A DNA stretch of 64,000 nucleotides from Neptunicella sp048268085 (GCF_048268085.1 NZ_JBLWWF010000006.1:124001-188000), one strand, 5' to 3'; counted from the stretch's first letter, positions 1-9,494 are shown. Program-made: numbers and translations. The notes: generated by a model not told the origin, from the sequence alone.

Positions 1-42
1 ATTTTCACTGATTTGCTGTTTAATTTTTTCAATTGTTTCCAT
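1..42 (-). CDS. grxD: monothiol glutaredoxin, N-terminal fragment (window edge)
   Basis: Only the first 14 codons are inside the window, reading METIEKIKQQISEN on the minus strand from an ATG at 42, with an AAAGG ribosome site about ten bases upstream. That opening matches the start of Grx4-type monothiol glutaredoxins, which carry [2Fe-2S] clusters and act in iron-sulfur trafficking. It is divergent from sodB, an arrangement familiar from related gammaproteobacteria. With so few residues visible the call rests on the N-terminus and the neighbour; the CGFS active site lies outside the window. Confidence 0.6.
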   Translation of the reverse strand, partial: METIEKIKQQISEN

Positions 43-247
43 TGTCGTTTGCCTTTAATGTCAAAATAATCGGTAATCACAGCATTTTACCTGCATATTG
101 TCAGATACCCAAGCGATGTCGTTACTGTGTCAGTTATTAGATATAGCAAATACTTTGTTTAAATCACAATTATCCCTTTTACTCTGCACCATAACCGTCT
201 AGGATCTAACAGCAAACCTTATTTTGTAACTAAAACGGAGATCTAAA

Positions 248-829
248 ATGGCTTTTGAATTACCTGCATTGCCTTATGAAAAAAACGCATTGGAACCCCA
301 TATCTCAGCGGAAACTCTGGATTTTCATTATGGTAAACATCATGCAACTTACGTGACTAAGCTTAACGGTTTGATTGCCGGTACCGATTTGGAAAGCAAG
401 TCTCTGGAAGAAATCGTTCGTAGTTCAGAAGGCGGCGTATTTAACAATGCAGCACAAATCTGGAACCACACTTTTTACTGGAATAGCTTAAGCCCGAATG
501 GCGGTGGCGCTCCAACAGGTGCAGTAGCCGATGCCATCAATGCCAAGTGGGGCTCTTTCGATGCCTTTAAAGAAGCGTTTAATGACAAAGCGGTTAACAA
601 CTTTGGTTCAAGCTGGACCTGGTTAGTCAAAACGGCCTCTGGTGATTTGGATATTGTTAATACAAGCAACGCTGGCACGCCTATTACAGAAAATGGCGTA
701 ACCCCACTCATTACCGTAGATTTATGGGAACACGCTTATTACATCGATTATCGTAATGTTCGTCCAAACTATTTGAATGGTTTCTGGGCATTAGTTAACT
801 GGGATTTTGCGGCGAAAAACTTCGCTTAA
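248..829 (+). CDS. sodB: iron superoxide dismutase
   Basis: Cytoplasmic dismutation of superoxide to oxygen and hydrogen peroxide. The 193 aa length is normal for SodB. His27 in the FHYGKHH segment, the His of NHTFYWNSL, and the Asp and His of DLWEHAYYIDY are the four metal ligands of the Fe/Mn-SOD family; the overall wording is of the Fe type. ACGGAGATCTAAA precedes the ATG, giving a good ribosome site. It is a single-gene unit with its own strong terminator directly downstream and a divergent glutaredoxin gene upstream, so iron or oxidative-stress control is plausible but no operator was identified. Confidence 0.97.
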   Translation: MAFELPALPYEKNALEPHISAETLDFHYGKHHATYVTKLNGLIAGTDLESKSLEEIVRSSEGGVFNNAAQIWNHTFYWNSLSPNGGGAPTGAVADAINAKWGSFDAFKEAFNDKAVNNFGSSWTWLVKTASGDLDIVNTSNAGTPITENGVTPLITVDLWEHAYYIDYRNVRPNYLNGFWALVNWDFAAKNFA

Positions 830-850
830 GATTTCTCAATCGAGATATAA

Positions 851-878
851 AAAAACGCCCCGATATCGGGGCGTTTTT
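851..878 (+). terminator. Rho-independent terminator of sodB
   Basis: A perfect 28-base palindrome: an AAAAACGCCCCGAT arm followed by its exact complement ending in TTTTT. It lies 22 bases after the sodB stop and, being symmetric with T-runs on both strands, could also end the convergent methyltransferase transcript. Confidence 0.92.
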
Positions 879-902
879 CATTTAGCCATTTATTTAACAC
901 GG

Positions 903-1649
903 TTATTTTTTACGAAACTTCAGTGTCCAGCGATCAGTCTGTCCCGTTACGTCTTTGTGTCCGACTTCATATATTAATTCATCTACCGGACGGTAATGTA
1001 AATCACTGTAATCAACCAATTCAAACCCGGCATCCTGGATTTCCTTAATGGCTAAAACTGGATCGACGCGACGTCCATTAAAGTCATTATCTGGTTGCAT
1101 ATGACGGCGAGTATGATCGACTACAGCATATATTCCGCCCGTTTTTAACGCATTGTACACCGCTTCATTCATCGCCTTGCGACTGGCGGCATTAAAGTTG
1201 TGATAATTACGGAAGGTAAATACAATATCGACGTTATCCGTGCCCAGATCAGGATTATCCAGCACATAGCCGTCCGCCCCTTCCGGATTGTATAATTTAG
1301 ACGTTGGTGCGAGCACTTTAACCTTATCAAAACCCTCAAGACCGTTTATGGCTTTCTCGGCACGTCCGGTCCCATAAGCAATGGAAAAATCCCCATTATC
1401 ATGCAGCACGGGAGCAAGCAATTTAGTATACCAACCGCCACCAGGGATCAATTCAACGACTTTCATATTATCCTGCAAACCAAAAAACGCTAAGGTTTCC
1501 ATTGGTTTACGGTTTGCATCTCGCTGCACTTCTGCTTCACTGCGAATATCTGACTGCATAGCCCGTTGCAATTTAGCCGAAATATCCGCGGCATTTACCG
1601 AACTAATCGTACAGCTAAGGCAGCCGGCAAGTATTAACCATTTTTTCAT
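903..1649 (-). CDS. exported class I SAM-dependent methyltransferase-like protein
   Basis: A 248 aa protein with an N-terminal signal peptide (KK, a hydrophobic stretch, likely cleavage after SVNA near residue 20). The mature part has a Rossmann methyltransferase signature: VVELIPGGGWYTKLLAPVL near residues 64-82 as the SAM-binding motif, DIVFTFRNYHNF near 140 and GGIYAVVDHTRR near 170. It resembles the predicted periplasmic methyltransferases of COG4798; no substrate is known to me. A LAGC stretch at residues 7-10 could be read as a lipobox but the hydrophobic core before it is very short. It lies 34 bases downstream of the GMC oxidoreductase gene and may be co-transcribed. Confidence 0.8.
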   Translation of the reverse strand: MKKWLILAGCLSCTISSVNAADISAKLQRAMQSDIRSEAEVQRDANRKPMETLAFFGLQDNMKVVELIPGGGWYTKLLAPVLHDNGDFSIAYGTGRAEKAINGLEGFDKVKVLAPTSKLYNPEGADGYVLDNPDLGTDNVDIVFTFRNYHNFNAASRKAMNEAVYNALKTGGIYAVVDHTRRHMQPDNDFNGRRVDPVLAIKEIQDAGFELVDYSDLHYRPVDELIYEVGHKDVTGQTDRWTLKFRKK

Positions 1650-1683
1650 TTTCCCTTCCTTCTTATTGTTTAAGCTTGGATTA

Positions 1684-3327
1684 TTAATGACCTGAGTTTG
1701 CCTGATTTAATTGCAAAATCATATCAGCGGCTTTTTCGGCAATCATGATTACCGCTGCATTAGTATTCCCACCAATGATAGTTGGCATCACCGAAGCATC
1801 AACAACTCGCAATGCTTTTATGCCTTTCACTCGTAGCTGTGGGTCCACCACACTCATTGGATCATCAACCGCTCCCATCTTACAAGTGCCCACCGGATGA
1901 TAAATAGTTTGTGCTTGCTCGCGCAGAAACTGCAAAATTTGCTGATCGCTTTGAATAGCGGCACCGGGCTGAATTTCAGTAGAGCAATATTGGCTAAACT
2001 CGGCAGAATCTAATAATCGTCTGGATATTTTCACCGCGTCTATCATGACTTGTTGATCATAAGGATCGGTTAAATAACAGGGGTCAATCAGTGGTGGCTC
2101 GGTGGGATCGACCGATGCCAATCGAATATGCCCACGACTTTTAGGATAAAGTACACAGGCATGTAAACTAAAACCGTAACCGTAGGTCAGCTGACGCCCG
2201 TGATCTTGTAACTTAGCCGGTAAAAAGTGCAGCTGAATGTCAGGTTCATGCTCCGCATAAATACTCTTAATAAAACCACCGGCTTCAGCAATATTACTGC
2301 TTAACATTCCTGTGCGTTTTCGCCAATACCGGTACGCTGAAGCGATTATTTCCGGAAGCGCCGTGAAGGCCACCCCATAGCCTTGTGTGTTTTGACTTTC
2401 ATGTTGAACAATCGCATCGAGATGATCCTGCAAGTTTTCCCCCACTCCGGGCAAATCAACCAATGGCTCAATACCCAACTCCTGTAATGATTGTTTGGAA
2501 CCAATACCTGATAGCATCAATAATTGAGGTGAATTAACTGCACCAGCACAAAGAATCACTTCCTTACGGGCTTTTATCTGAATTGTTTGCTGAGCTTTTT
2601 TAACTTGTACGCCTGTAGCAACCAACTGTTTGAACAGAATTTTCTCCACCAGAACTTGGGTCATCACTGTCAGGTTAGCGCGATCTGGATTAGCAGAAAG
2701 GAACGCCTTGGCTGTCGAACAACGCTGCCCTTTTGCTTGAGTCACTTGATAAAACCCCAACCCTTCTCGCTGGGATTGATTAAAATCAGCGACTTGCGGC
2801 AATCCAAGTGCTTCTGCCGAACGCACAAAACTGGTTGATAAGGGACTGGTATGACGCAGTTCTGTTACCGATAACGGGCCATTGTGACCATGCCAGAAAG
2901 GATCTCCCTGCGAATAGGATTCGGATTTTTTAAAATAAGGTAAGACATCGTCCCAGCCCCATCCGGTCGCTCCCATTTGCTTCCATTGCTCATAATCATG
3001 ACGGCTGCCACGAATATAGCACATGGCATTAACCGAACTGGATCCCCCTAAGGTTTTACCTCGCGGCCAATATAAACGACGGTGATTGAGCTGAACTTGC
3101 GGAGTCGTTGAATAATTCCAGTTTAGTGAGGTTAAACGCGCGAGTACGGCCAAACCAAAGGGAATATGAATAAAAGGACTGGTATCTTTTTTGCCCGCTT
3201 CCAACAAGCAAACAGATATCTGGGGATTTTCGGATAATCTCGCGGCTAAGGTAGCTCCAGCGGAGCCACCACCAACAATAATATAATCAAATACAAGGGG
3301 AGCGGCTTGCTGTACATTTGTACTCAT
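1684..3327 (-). CDS. GMC-family FAD oxidoreductase (choline/alcohol dehydrogenase type)
   Basis: A 547 aa flavoprotein of the glucose-methanol-choline family. The FAD-binding motif DYIIVGGGSAGATLAARLSE is at residues 14-33, followed by the GMC signature RGKTLGGSSSVNAM near residue 90. Near the C-terminus are HPVGTCKMG and GGNTNAAVIMIAEKAAD, which supply the catalytic His-Asn pair. The length fits BetA/AlkJ-like dehydrogenases, which oxidise alcohols to aldehydes and pass electrons to quinone. There is no betaine gene nearby, so choline specificity is not supported; an aliphatic alcohol substrate is equally possible. The neighbouring fadR gene, 36 bases upstream on the same strand, is suggestive of lipid metabolism but not proof. 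Confidence 0.88.
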   Translation of the reverse strand: MSTNVQQAAPLVFDYIIVGGGSAGATLAARLSENPQISVCLLEAGKKDTSPFIHIPFGLAVLARLTSLNWNYSTTPQVQLNHRRLYWPRGKTLGGSSSVNAMCYIRGSRHDYEQWKQMGATGWGWDDVLPYFKKSESYSQGDPFWHGHNGPLSVTELRHTSPLSTSFVRSAEALGLPQVADFNQSQREGLGFYQVTQAKGQRCSTAKAFLSANPDRANLTVMTQVLVEKILFKQLVATGVQVKKAQQTIQIKARKEVILCAGAVNSPQLLMLSGIGSKQSLQELGIEPLVDLPGVGENLQDHLDAIVQHESQNTQGYGVAFTALPEIIASAYRYWRKRTGMLSSNIAEAGGFIKSIYAEHEPDIQLHFLPAKLQDHGRQLTYGYGFSLHACVLYPKSRGHIRLASVDPTEPPLIDPCYLTDPYDQQVMIDAVKISRRLLDSAEFSQYCSTEIQPGAAIQSDQQILQFLREQAQTIYHPVGTCKMGAVDDPMSVVDPQLRVKGIKALRVVDASVMPTIIGGNTNAAVIMIAEKAADMILQLNQANSGH

Positions 3328-3363
3328 CGTCCCACCTCTGGATGATCATTGGGTTATCAAGTA

Positions 3364-4074
3364 TTAGTCAACCAATCCTTTGGGCATGGTATCGCGCACT
3401 TCTTTCCAGATTTTACCGCTTTCAATACCATAATGACGCACCAATTGAGGGACCGCTTCAAAGTCACCATTTGCCGCCAGTTCGCTAAGCTGAGCATAAA
3501 ACTCGCGACTTAGTTTACGTGAACTCTGATGTGAAAAATAATATCCACCAATACGGGAATAAAGCCCTCTAAAACCGTTCATCAATAACACATAGATGTT
3601 GTTACCCGATGCCATGGCAATATCATGGTTAATACGATAATCGTACTCCGCGAATGCCTGCCCCTCTTCGGGAACTTGATCAAAATCTTTTAATGCCTCT
3701 TGGACTTTAACCGGATCATGTTTAATAGCACCGCGGATAAAGATGGCACTAACACTGGTGCGAGCCGCTAATAAATTGTCAACCAGTTCAGGAATACCCT
3801 CTTCATCGAGACGCGCCAATGTTTCGAGTATATTCAGGCTAGATGTTTCCCAGAAATTATTTACTTTAGTCGGTTTACCGTGTTGAATCGTTAACCAACC
3901 ATCACGAGCCAACCTTTGCAGAACTTCTCGTAAAGTAGTTCGAGTTACGCCTATTAACTCGGATAGCTCACGTTCAGCGGGAAGAATTGTGCCGGGTGGA
4001 AAACGATTGCTCCAGATGGACTCTACAATATATTCTTCTGCAAATCCTGCCGGGCTTTGAGCTTTGTATATCAT
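3364..4074 (-). CDS. fadR: fatty-acid-responsive GntR-family regulator FadR
   Basis: A 236 aa protein reading almost identically to E. coli FadR over the winged-helix domain (residues 1-75: KAQSPAGFAEEYIVESIW, LPAERELSELIGVTRTTLRE, RDGWLTIQHGKPTKVNNFW), followed by the all-helical acyl-CoA-binding domain. FadR represses fatty-acid degradation genes and activates fabA/fabB; long-chain acyl-CoA releases it from DNA. It is divergent from nhaB, the same fadR-nhaB pairing as in E. coli. fadD lies 5.5 kb away in the window, but I did not see a convincing FadR operator in front of it. Confidence 0.97.
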   Translation of the reverse strand: MIYKAQSPAGFAEEYIVESIWSNRFPPGTILPAERELSELIGVTRTTLREVLQRLARDGWLTIQHGKPTKVNNFWETSSLNILETLARLDEEGIPELVDNLLAARTSVSAIFIRGAIKHDPVKVQEALKDFDQVPEEGQAFAEYDYRINHDIAMASGNNIYVLLMNGFRGLYSRIGGYYFSHQSSRKLSREFYAQLSELAANGDFEAVPQLVRHYGIESGKIWKEVRDTMPKGLVD

Positions 4075-4325
4075 CTAAACTGCCATTCATAATTATTATT
4101 TTATCTACTGATTGTACCAGATGAATTTCAGCGGTAACAACGCTTGTTTACTTATCGCTGCAAAATAGCTGGTATTTTTTAACATATCACCCGCTTTTCA
4201 AAGATTTATTAGTGAAATTTCAATATCTTCCGCGCAGATTGTTTAGCGATTATGCTTGCAATTTAGGCCATCACCTTTTACAACATAAACAGTCATTTAA
4301 AGATAATAATTAAGGATGCTACTCA

Positions 4326-5906
4326 ATGCAGCAATCTATACCTTCGGCTTTTTTCAAAAACTTTCTTGGTCAGGCACCAGAGTGGTACAAAAAGTTTATA
4401 ATTGCTTGTTTGATTCTCAATCCAATCATTTTTGAAATAAACCCTTATATTGCAGGCTGGGCGTTGGTTCTGGAGTTTATTTTCACGCTGGCCATGGCCT
4501 TAAAGTGCTACCCATTGCAGCCCGGCGGACTGCTTGTCATGGAAGCAGTCGTTATCGGCATGACCTCGCCCAACCATATCAAAGCTGAAATTGTGACCAA
4601 TATCGAAGTGGTGCTGCTACTGATATTTATGGTGGCAGGTATCTTTTTTATGAAAGATTTACTGCTCCACCTATTTACCCGCTTACTAATAAAAGTAAAG
4701 AGCAAGCTTTTGCTGTCCCTGGCATTCACCTTTGCTGCGGCTTTCTTGTCCGCATTTTTGGATGCCTTAACTGTAGTTGCGGTTATTATTGCGGTTGCCA
4801 CCGGATTTTATAGCATTTATCACAAAGTGGCTTCAGGTAAGGATTATCACCATGATCACGATCACACCCATGATGAAAATGTTGCCAGCCTTAATCGTGA
4901 CGATTTAGATGCTTTCCGTGCCTTTTTACGTAACCTGATGATGCATGCCTCGGTCGGTACCGCGTTAGGTGGTGTGATGACCATGGTAGGGGAACCTCAA
5001 AACCTGATCATTGCCGATAAAGCGACATGGAACTTTATTGAATTTTTTATGCGCATGTCACCCGTCACCGTTCCGGTACTCATTTGTGGCTTGTTAACCA
5101 CAGTGCTATTGGAAAAATTCAGACTGTTTGATTACGGTGCACAGTTACCGGAAAACGTGCGCACGATTTTAACCGATTACGGCACATCGCTAGATAAAAA
5201 GCGTAGTAAACAAGAGAATATGAAAATAGCCGTTCAGGGGTTAATTGCCTTATGGTTAATTATTGGTTTAGCGCTACATATGGCCGCTGTTGGCTTGATT
5301 GGTCTATCCATTATCGTGCTAGCCACCTCATTTTGCGGCATTGTGGATGAACATCAATTAGGTCCAGCTTTCGAAGAAGCCCTGCCCTTTACCGCACTGC
5401 TATGTGTCTTTTTTGCAGTGGTTTCAGTCATTATCGATCAAAGTCTGTTTACACCGGTGATTGAGTGGGTATTAACCTACGAAGGTAAAACACAATTGGT
5501 AATGTTCTATTTGGCCAATGGATTATTATCCATGGTCAGTGATAATGTTTTTGTCGGTTCGGTGTATATCAATGAAGTGGCAACAGCATTAAGCAAAGGT
5601 GAAATTACTCGCGACCAATTCGATTTACTCGCCGTTGCGATTAATACCGGTACTAATCTGCCGAGTGTCGCCACCCCCAATGGACAAGCGGCCTTTTTGT
5701 TCCTGTTAACGTCAGCTTTGGCACCGCTATTGCGCTTGTCGTACGGTAAAATGGTTTATATGGCATTACCCTATACCATCGTATTAACCCTGGTTGGTTT
5801 GGCGGCCACTTACTTCGGTTTACATGATTTAACCGACTGGCTATATCAGATGCATCTGATAAACCATCACGATCCGTCACAATTGGCTCCAGTATTAGGT
5901 CACTAA
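4326..5906 (+). CDS. nhaB: Na+/H+ antiporter NhaB
   Basis: A 526 aa polytopic inner-membrane antiporter that exports sodium in exchange for protons. Family-diagnostic stretches are present: VGTALGGVMTMVGEPQNLII near residue 215, NGLLSMVSDNVFVGSVYINE near 400 and AINTGTNLPSVATPNGQAAF near 440. A cytoplasmic loop around residues 172-184 is unusually histidine- and aspartate-rich (HHDHDHTHD), where E. coli NhaB has a Thr/Asp-rich loop. It is followed after 45 bases by dsbB, the same order as in E. coli, and is divergent from fadR. Confidence 0.97.
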   Translation: MQQSIPSAFFKNFLGQAPEWYKKFIIACLILNPIIFEINPYIAGWALVLEFIFTLAMALKCYPLQPGGLLVMEAVVIGMTSPNHIKAEIVTNIEVVLLLIFMVAGIFFMKDLLLHLFTRLLIKVKSKLLLSLAFTFAAAFLSAFLDALTVVAVIIAVATGFYSIYHKVASGKDYHHDHDHTHDENVASLNRDDLDAFRAFLRNLMMHASVGTALGGVMTMVGEPQNLIIADKATWNFIEFFMRMSPVTVPVLICGLLTTVLLEKFRLFDYGAQLPENVRTILTDYGTSLDKKRSKQENMKIAVQGLIALWLIIGLALHMAAVGLIGLSIIVLATSFCGIVDEHQLGPAFEEALPFTALLCVFFAVVSVIIDQSLFTPVIEWVLTYEGKTQLVMFYLANGLLSMVSDNVFVGSVYINEVATALSKGEITRDQFDLLAVAINTGTNLPSVATPNGQAAFLFLLTSALAPLLRLSYGKMVYMALPYTIVLTLVGLAATYFGLHDLTDWLYQMHLINHHDPSQLAPVLGH

Positions 5907-5951
5907 CAACTTGAACCCGTTATCTATTTTGTCTTTGCGGAAATAATTATA

Positions 5952-6473
5952 ATGCTTAAAAATATCGCAAACTGGCCTGAGAATGCAGGAGCATGGAAAC
6001 TCCTGTTTATATCCACTTTAGGTTTAGAACTCGCTGCACTGTACTTCCAGTATGTTATGGACCTAGCACCGTGCATTATGTGCATTTACCAACGTACCGC
6101 CATATTTGGCATCATGCTCAGCGGTTTAATCGGCATCTTGTTTAATCAAAACTTATTATTGCGCATTGTCGCGCTGACGGGTTGGGGAATAAGCAGTGTA
6201 TGGGGTGGAATGATTGCTTACGAGCACGTGGATATTCAAACAGCCGCTAATCCGTTTTTTGCCAGTTGTGAAATTGTACCTAACTTCCCTGCTTGGCTAC
6301 CTCTACATGAATGGATCCCGCAAATATTTGCGGCCACAGGTGATTGTGGTGATATAGACTGGCAATTTATGCAACTCAGCATGCCACAGTGGATGATGGC
6401 AATATTTGCCTTTTATGCCGTAACACTAGGCTTAATATTGCTAATACGCCTTAAAACATTGCATAGGCTTTAA
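5952..6473 (+). CDS. dsbB: disulfide bond oxidoreductase DsbB
   Basis: A 173 aa, four-helix inner-membrane protein that reoxidises DsbA and passes electrons to quinone. Both cysteine pairs are visible: CIMC in APCIMCIYQRTAIFG (residues 37-50), and the second periplasmic pair in FFASCEIV and TGDCGDIDW. It probably shares the nhaB transcript. A bidirectional terminator follows. Confidence 0.95.
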   Translation: MLKNIANWPENAGAWKLLFISTLGLELAALYFQYVMDLAPCIMCIYQRTAIFGIMLSGLIGILFNQNLLLRIVALTGWGISSVWGGMIAYEHVDIQTAANPFFASCEIVPNFPAWLPLHEWIPQIFAATGDCGDIDWQFMQLSMPQWMMAIFAFYAVTLGLILLIRLKTLHRL

Positions 6474-6498
6474 TTACCATCATCAATCCGCCAATAAC

Positions 6499-6527
6499 AT
6501 AAAGCCGCAAAATAATGCGGCTTTATT
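6499..6527. terminator. bidirectional terminator between dsbB and ycgN
   Basis: Stem ATAAAGCCGCA (6499-6509) pairs with TGCGGCTTTAT (6516-6526) across a six-base loop. It separates convergent dsbB and the YcgN-family gene. Confidence 0.8.
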
Positions 6528-6546
6528 GTGTCATCAGAGTCATTGT

Positions 6547-7041
6547 TTAATCGATATCATCGAGTGGCCAGATGGCAATGTAGTTCTCAAAATCGTCCAA
6601 ATTAACTTGCCCTTCATAAATCGTTTTATTGCGCACTGACATCCCCGCTTTATGCATGGCTGTTTTCTTGTGACGATTTAACAGTGGATGCCAGCTTGGT
6701 AATCCTCGCCCTTCGTATAAACGACGATAGCTACAACTGGGCGGCATAAAAAATATATCTTTCAGATTATCTTTAGTCAGCTTCACGCAATCAGGCACAA
6801 ATTCGGTGCGTCTGGCATATTGTGAACAACTACAGGTGTTGGTATTGAGTAAATCGCAAACTATATTTGTGAAATGTACCCTCTCACCTTTAAACACCAC
6901 ATCAGTAGGCTGCATATCCCCATCATCGTCATCGATAAATTTATGCAAGCAGCACTTACCACAGCCGTCACACAGCGATTCCCACTCACTTTCGGTCATT
7001 TCAGATAATGATTTTTGTTCCCAAAACGGTGCTTGTGACAT
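6547..7041 (-). CDS. ycgN: YcgN-family cysteine cluster protein
   Basis: A 164 aa protein of the YcgN/UPF0260 family. Conserved cysteines are in LCDGCGKCCLHKFID (residues 23-37), CDLLNTNTCSCSQY and VPDCVKLT, a CxxCxxCC-type arrangement expected to bind metal or an Fe-S cluster. The biochemical role is not established. It heads a same-strand run with the lytic transglycosylase, YcgL and RNase D genes; ycgL, ycgM and ycgN also lie near each other in E. coli. Confidence 0.9.
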   Translation of the reverse strand: MSQAPFWEQKSLSEMTESEWESLCDGCGKCCLHKFIDDDDGDMQPTDVVFKGERVHFTNIVCDLLNTNTCSCSQYARRTEFVPDCVKLTKDNLKDIFFMPPSCSYRRLYEGRGLPSWHPLLNRHKKTAMHKAGMSVRNKTIYEGQVNLDDFENYIAIWPLDDID

Positions 7042-7076
7042 GCTTTAAATCTCAGTAATCAAAAGGATAAAGCGGC

Positions 7077-8042
7077 CTATAGGCCTGCTTTAATTTGGTC
7101 TGCCAGTATTCCCACTGCACTACCAAAATAGGTAGAACGATTCCAATGCATTAAGGTGTGAAAATTGTTGTAAACCAAATAAATGCGCCCTTTTTCATCA
7201 TCCGGCATAATCAAGCTGGCCGGTATGTTACGGTTCGGTAGATCCGTTCCATCATAGCGACGTACTCCAAGCTTTTGCCATTCCTGAAGCGGTTTCATCT
7301 TGGCACTTTCCAAACCGGCTAAGGTTAAATCGAATCCAGTCGGAATTTTTACCTGGCGTCCCCAAGTCTGGCTCGCATCCCAGCCTTGTGACTTAAGGTA
7401 ATTAGCAATAGAGGCAAACACATCAGCCTTGTTCTTCCAGATATTTTTTTTGCCATCCCCGTCACCATCCTGAGCATAGGCTAAAAATGATGTGGGCATA
7501 AACTGGCTTTGTCCCATGGCACCGGCCCATGAACCAACAAAATCATCTTTATCAACATGCCCTTCTTGCAATATTTGTAGTGCCGCAAAAAGTTCTTTTT
7601 TAAACATCGTTTCGCGGCGTCCTTCGTAAGCCATGGTCGTTAACGCCGATATCACTGGCATATTACCCTGATATTTACCAAAGTTACTTTCATTACCCCA
7701 TAACGCCACAATAAAGCGGGCCTGTACGCCATATTTTTCAGCAACCTGTTCAAGTAAAACTTTGTTCTCTTGATATTGCGCTATCGCCATTTCGACCTTC
7801 CAATCAGGTAAACGACTGGATAAATATCGATCGAGGGTTAATTTAAACTCAGGCTGATTCTTATCCGCTTTGACCGAACGTTGATGAAATTTAACATCAG
7901 CAAACGCCATATCAATTAATGATTGGCTAAAGCCCTTTTGTGCCGCTTCAGATTTCAAGCTTTGTACATATTCATCAAAAGTCGGTTTAGCGTGAGCCAC
8001 AGAACAGATTAATATAGCGGCTAAAGCTATTATTTTTTTCAT
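7077..8042 (-). CDS. periplasmic lytic murein transglycosylase (MltB-type)
   Basis: A 321 aa protein with a cleavable signal peptide (MKKIIALAAILICSVAHA). The slt domain is of the MltB_2 type: the catalytic Glu is in ALWGNESNFGKYQGNMPV near residue 117, and GSWAGAMGQSQFMPTSFLAY near 168 is the substrate-groove signature. It cleaves the MurNAc-GlcNAc bond of peptidoglycan to give 1,6-anhydro ends. There is no lipobox, so it should be a soluble periplasmic form. It starts 2 bases after the ycgL stop, so the two genes are likely coupled. Confidence 0.92.
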   Translation of the reverse strand: MKKIIALAAILICSVAHAKPTFDEYVQSLKSEAAQKGFSQSLIDMAFADVKFHQRSVKADKNQPEFKLTLDRYLSSRLPDWKVEMAIAQYQENKVLLEQVAEKYGVQARFIVALWGNESNFGKYQGNMPVISALTTMAYEGRRETMFKKELFAALQILQEGHVDKDDFVGSWAGAMGQSQFMPTSFLAYAQDGDGDGKKNIWKNKADVFASIANYLKSQGWDASQTWGRQVKIPTGFDLTLAGLESAKMKPLQEWQKLGVRRYDGTDLPNRNIPASLIMPDDEKGRIYLVYNNFHTLMHWNRSTYFGSAVGILADQIKAGL

Positions 8043-8044
8043 AG

Positions 8045-8320
8045 TTAGGTATCCGTATGACTAGGGTTGTGTTGGTGCAGCAGATTTTCTTTTGGCGGCG
8101 GTAGTTGCAGATAAAATCCATTATCCACCAGTTCTTGCTTAACCTTTTCAGGGTCACTGATGGCTAATTTCCGACCTTCTTTTAGCACTAACATCATCAC
8201 AAATATCGGCTGACCAAAAAAGCTCAGTAATGACTCTGGAACCGCAGAAAAATCATCGCGTTTAAGCACAAATAAATAGGTTTCTTCTTTCTTACTACTT
8301 TTATATACAGCACAAAGCAT
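8045..8320 (-). CDS. ycgL: YcgL domain protein
   Basis: A 91 aa protein with the full YcgL domain (MLCAVYKSSKKEETYLFV at the start, FVMMLVLKEGRKLAISD in the centre, NGFYLQLPPP near the end). The domain is widely conserved in gammaproteobacteria beside rnd; a cellular role is not firmly known. It is 25 bases downstream of rnd. Confidence 0.92.
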   Translation of the reverse strand: MLCAVYKSSKKEETYLFVLKRDDFSAVPESLLSFFGQPIFVMMLVLKEGRKLAISDPEKVKQELVDNGFYLQLPPPKENLLHQHNPSHTDT

Positions 8321-8345
8321 TTGGGTACTCTTTATCAGCCATTGA

Positions 8346-9494
8346 TCAGGTTAACTCTATTTTAGCATTAACAACTTGCTCAATCTCATCCAATAGCAAG
8401 GTTCCTCTCCATCCAGACAGTAAATCGGGTAACAATTGTCTGGCTCGGGTTTCGTCTTGACTAAACCATAACCACTGTAACAGTTGGTTAATTTGCTTTT
8501 TAGACCCTAATACTTCTACCGGTATTTCCAGGCTGGTGGCCACATGCTGGCATCTTTCCCGCAAAGACTGTGCAATACCTTTATAGGCCGGGAAATCCAC
8601 CAATCGTTCCACCTTGGGAGGGAAATCTTCGGCACTCATCTGATTAACTTGTTGAATGATCTCGATGATTTGTTCACCATTGCGACGAATTTCTTGTGGA
8701 CTTAAGCCGACCACCGAATTTAACGCGGTTTTACTGGTCGGCAATTGCTTGGCAAGATTAAACAAATTAAGCTCTTTAACCACAAAATTAAGCGCCAGAT
8801 TACGTTGTTTGGCTTGCTCCAAACGCCACTGTGCAAGCTTTTGCAACGCGGCTAACGAACGCCCGGATAATTGCCAACTATTTTTAATCGTCAGATAAGT
8901 TAAGGACAGGGGCAGTGCAGTTTGCTTTTTAATGGCTAACATGCGGATTTCTTCAAATACCCATCCCAATCGCTGTTTTTGTTCCACTTGTTGCTTTAGT
9001 TGCGGATAAAGCTGGTACAAATACAAAACATCATTGGCTGCATATTCGAGCTGTTTATCACTTAAAGGCCGGGCTAACCAATCCGTGCGAGACTCGCCCT
9101 TATCCACTTGCACTCCAAGCATAATCTCCACTAATTTGGCATACCCTAACATCGGCCCAATATTGGCAATACTGGCGGCGAACTGACTATCAAACACCGG
9201 TTCAGGCATCACATTTAATGCGGTCTGGAAGGTTTCTAAATCTTCCGAACAGGAATGCAAAATTTTGACAACGGCAGGATTGGTTAATAGTGCTGCCAAA
9301 GGGGTTAAATCGCTTACCGCAATAGGGTCGATCAGCACCAAACGTTCACCGTCATAGATTTGGATTAAACCAATTTGAGGATAAAGCGTACGTGTTCTAA
9401 CAAACTCGGTATCAACCGCTATCGCATCCTTGCCTGATGCCTGTTGACAAAACAAGGCAACTTGAGCGTTATTATCTAAATATTCGTACAACAT
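8346..9494 (-). CDS. rnd: ribonuclease D
   Basis: A 382 aa 3'-5' exoribonuclease that trims tRNA and other stable-RNA precursors. The DEDDy exonuclease motifs are visible: AVDTEFVRT (residues 26-34), LHSCSEDLETF (near 85) and YAANDVLYLYQLY (near 150). A HRDC domain follows around residue 205. Length and layout match E. coli RNase D (375 aa). Confidence 0.96.
   Translation of the reverse strand: MLYEYLDNNAQVALFCQQASGKDAIAVDTEFVRTRTLYPQIGLIQIYDGERLVLIDPIAVSDLTPLAALLTNPAVVKILHSCSEDLETFQTALNVMPEPVFDSQFAASIANIGPMLGYAKLVEIMLGVQVDKGESRTDWLARPLSDKQLEYAANDVLYLYQLYPQLKQQVEQKQRLGWVFEEIRMLAIKKQTALPLSLTYLTIKNSWQLSGRSLAALQKLAQWRLEQAKQRNLALNFVVKELNLFNLAKQLPTSKTALNSVVGLSPQEIRRNGEQIIEIIQQVNQMSAEDFPPKVERLVDFPAYKGIAQSLRERCQHVATSLEIPVEVLGSKKQINQLLQWLWFSQDETRARQLLPDLLSGWRGTLLLDEIEQVVNAKIELT

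Noticed and set aside
1381..1695. 104 aa plus-strand frame
   Set aside because: Antisense shadow of the methyltransferase gene.
1684..3327. Naming the GMC oxidoreductase betA
   Set aside because: Family-level similarity is clear, but no betB, betI or choline transporter gene is adjacent, so choline specificity is unsupported.
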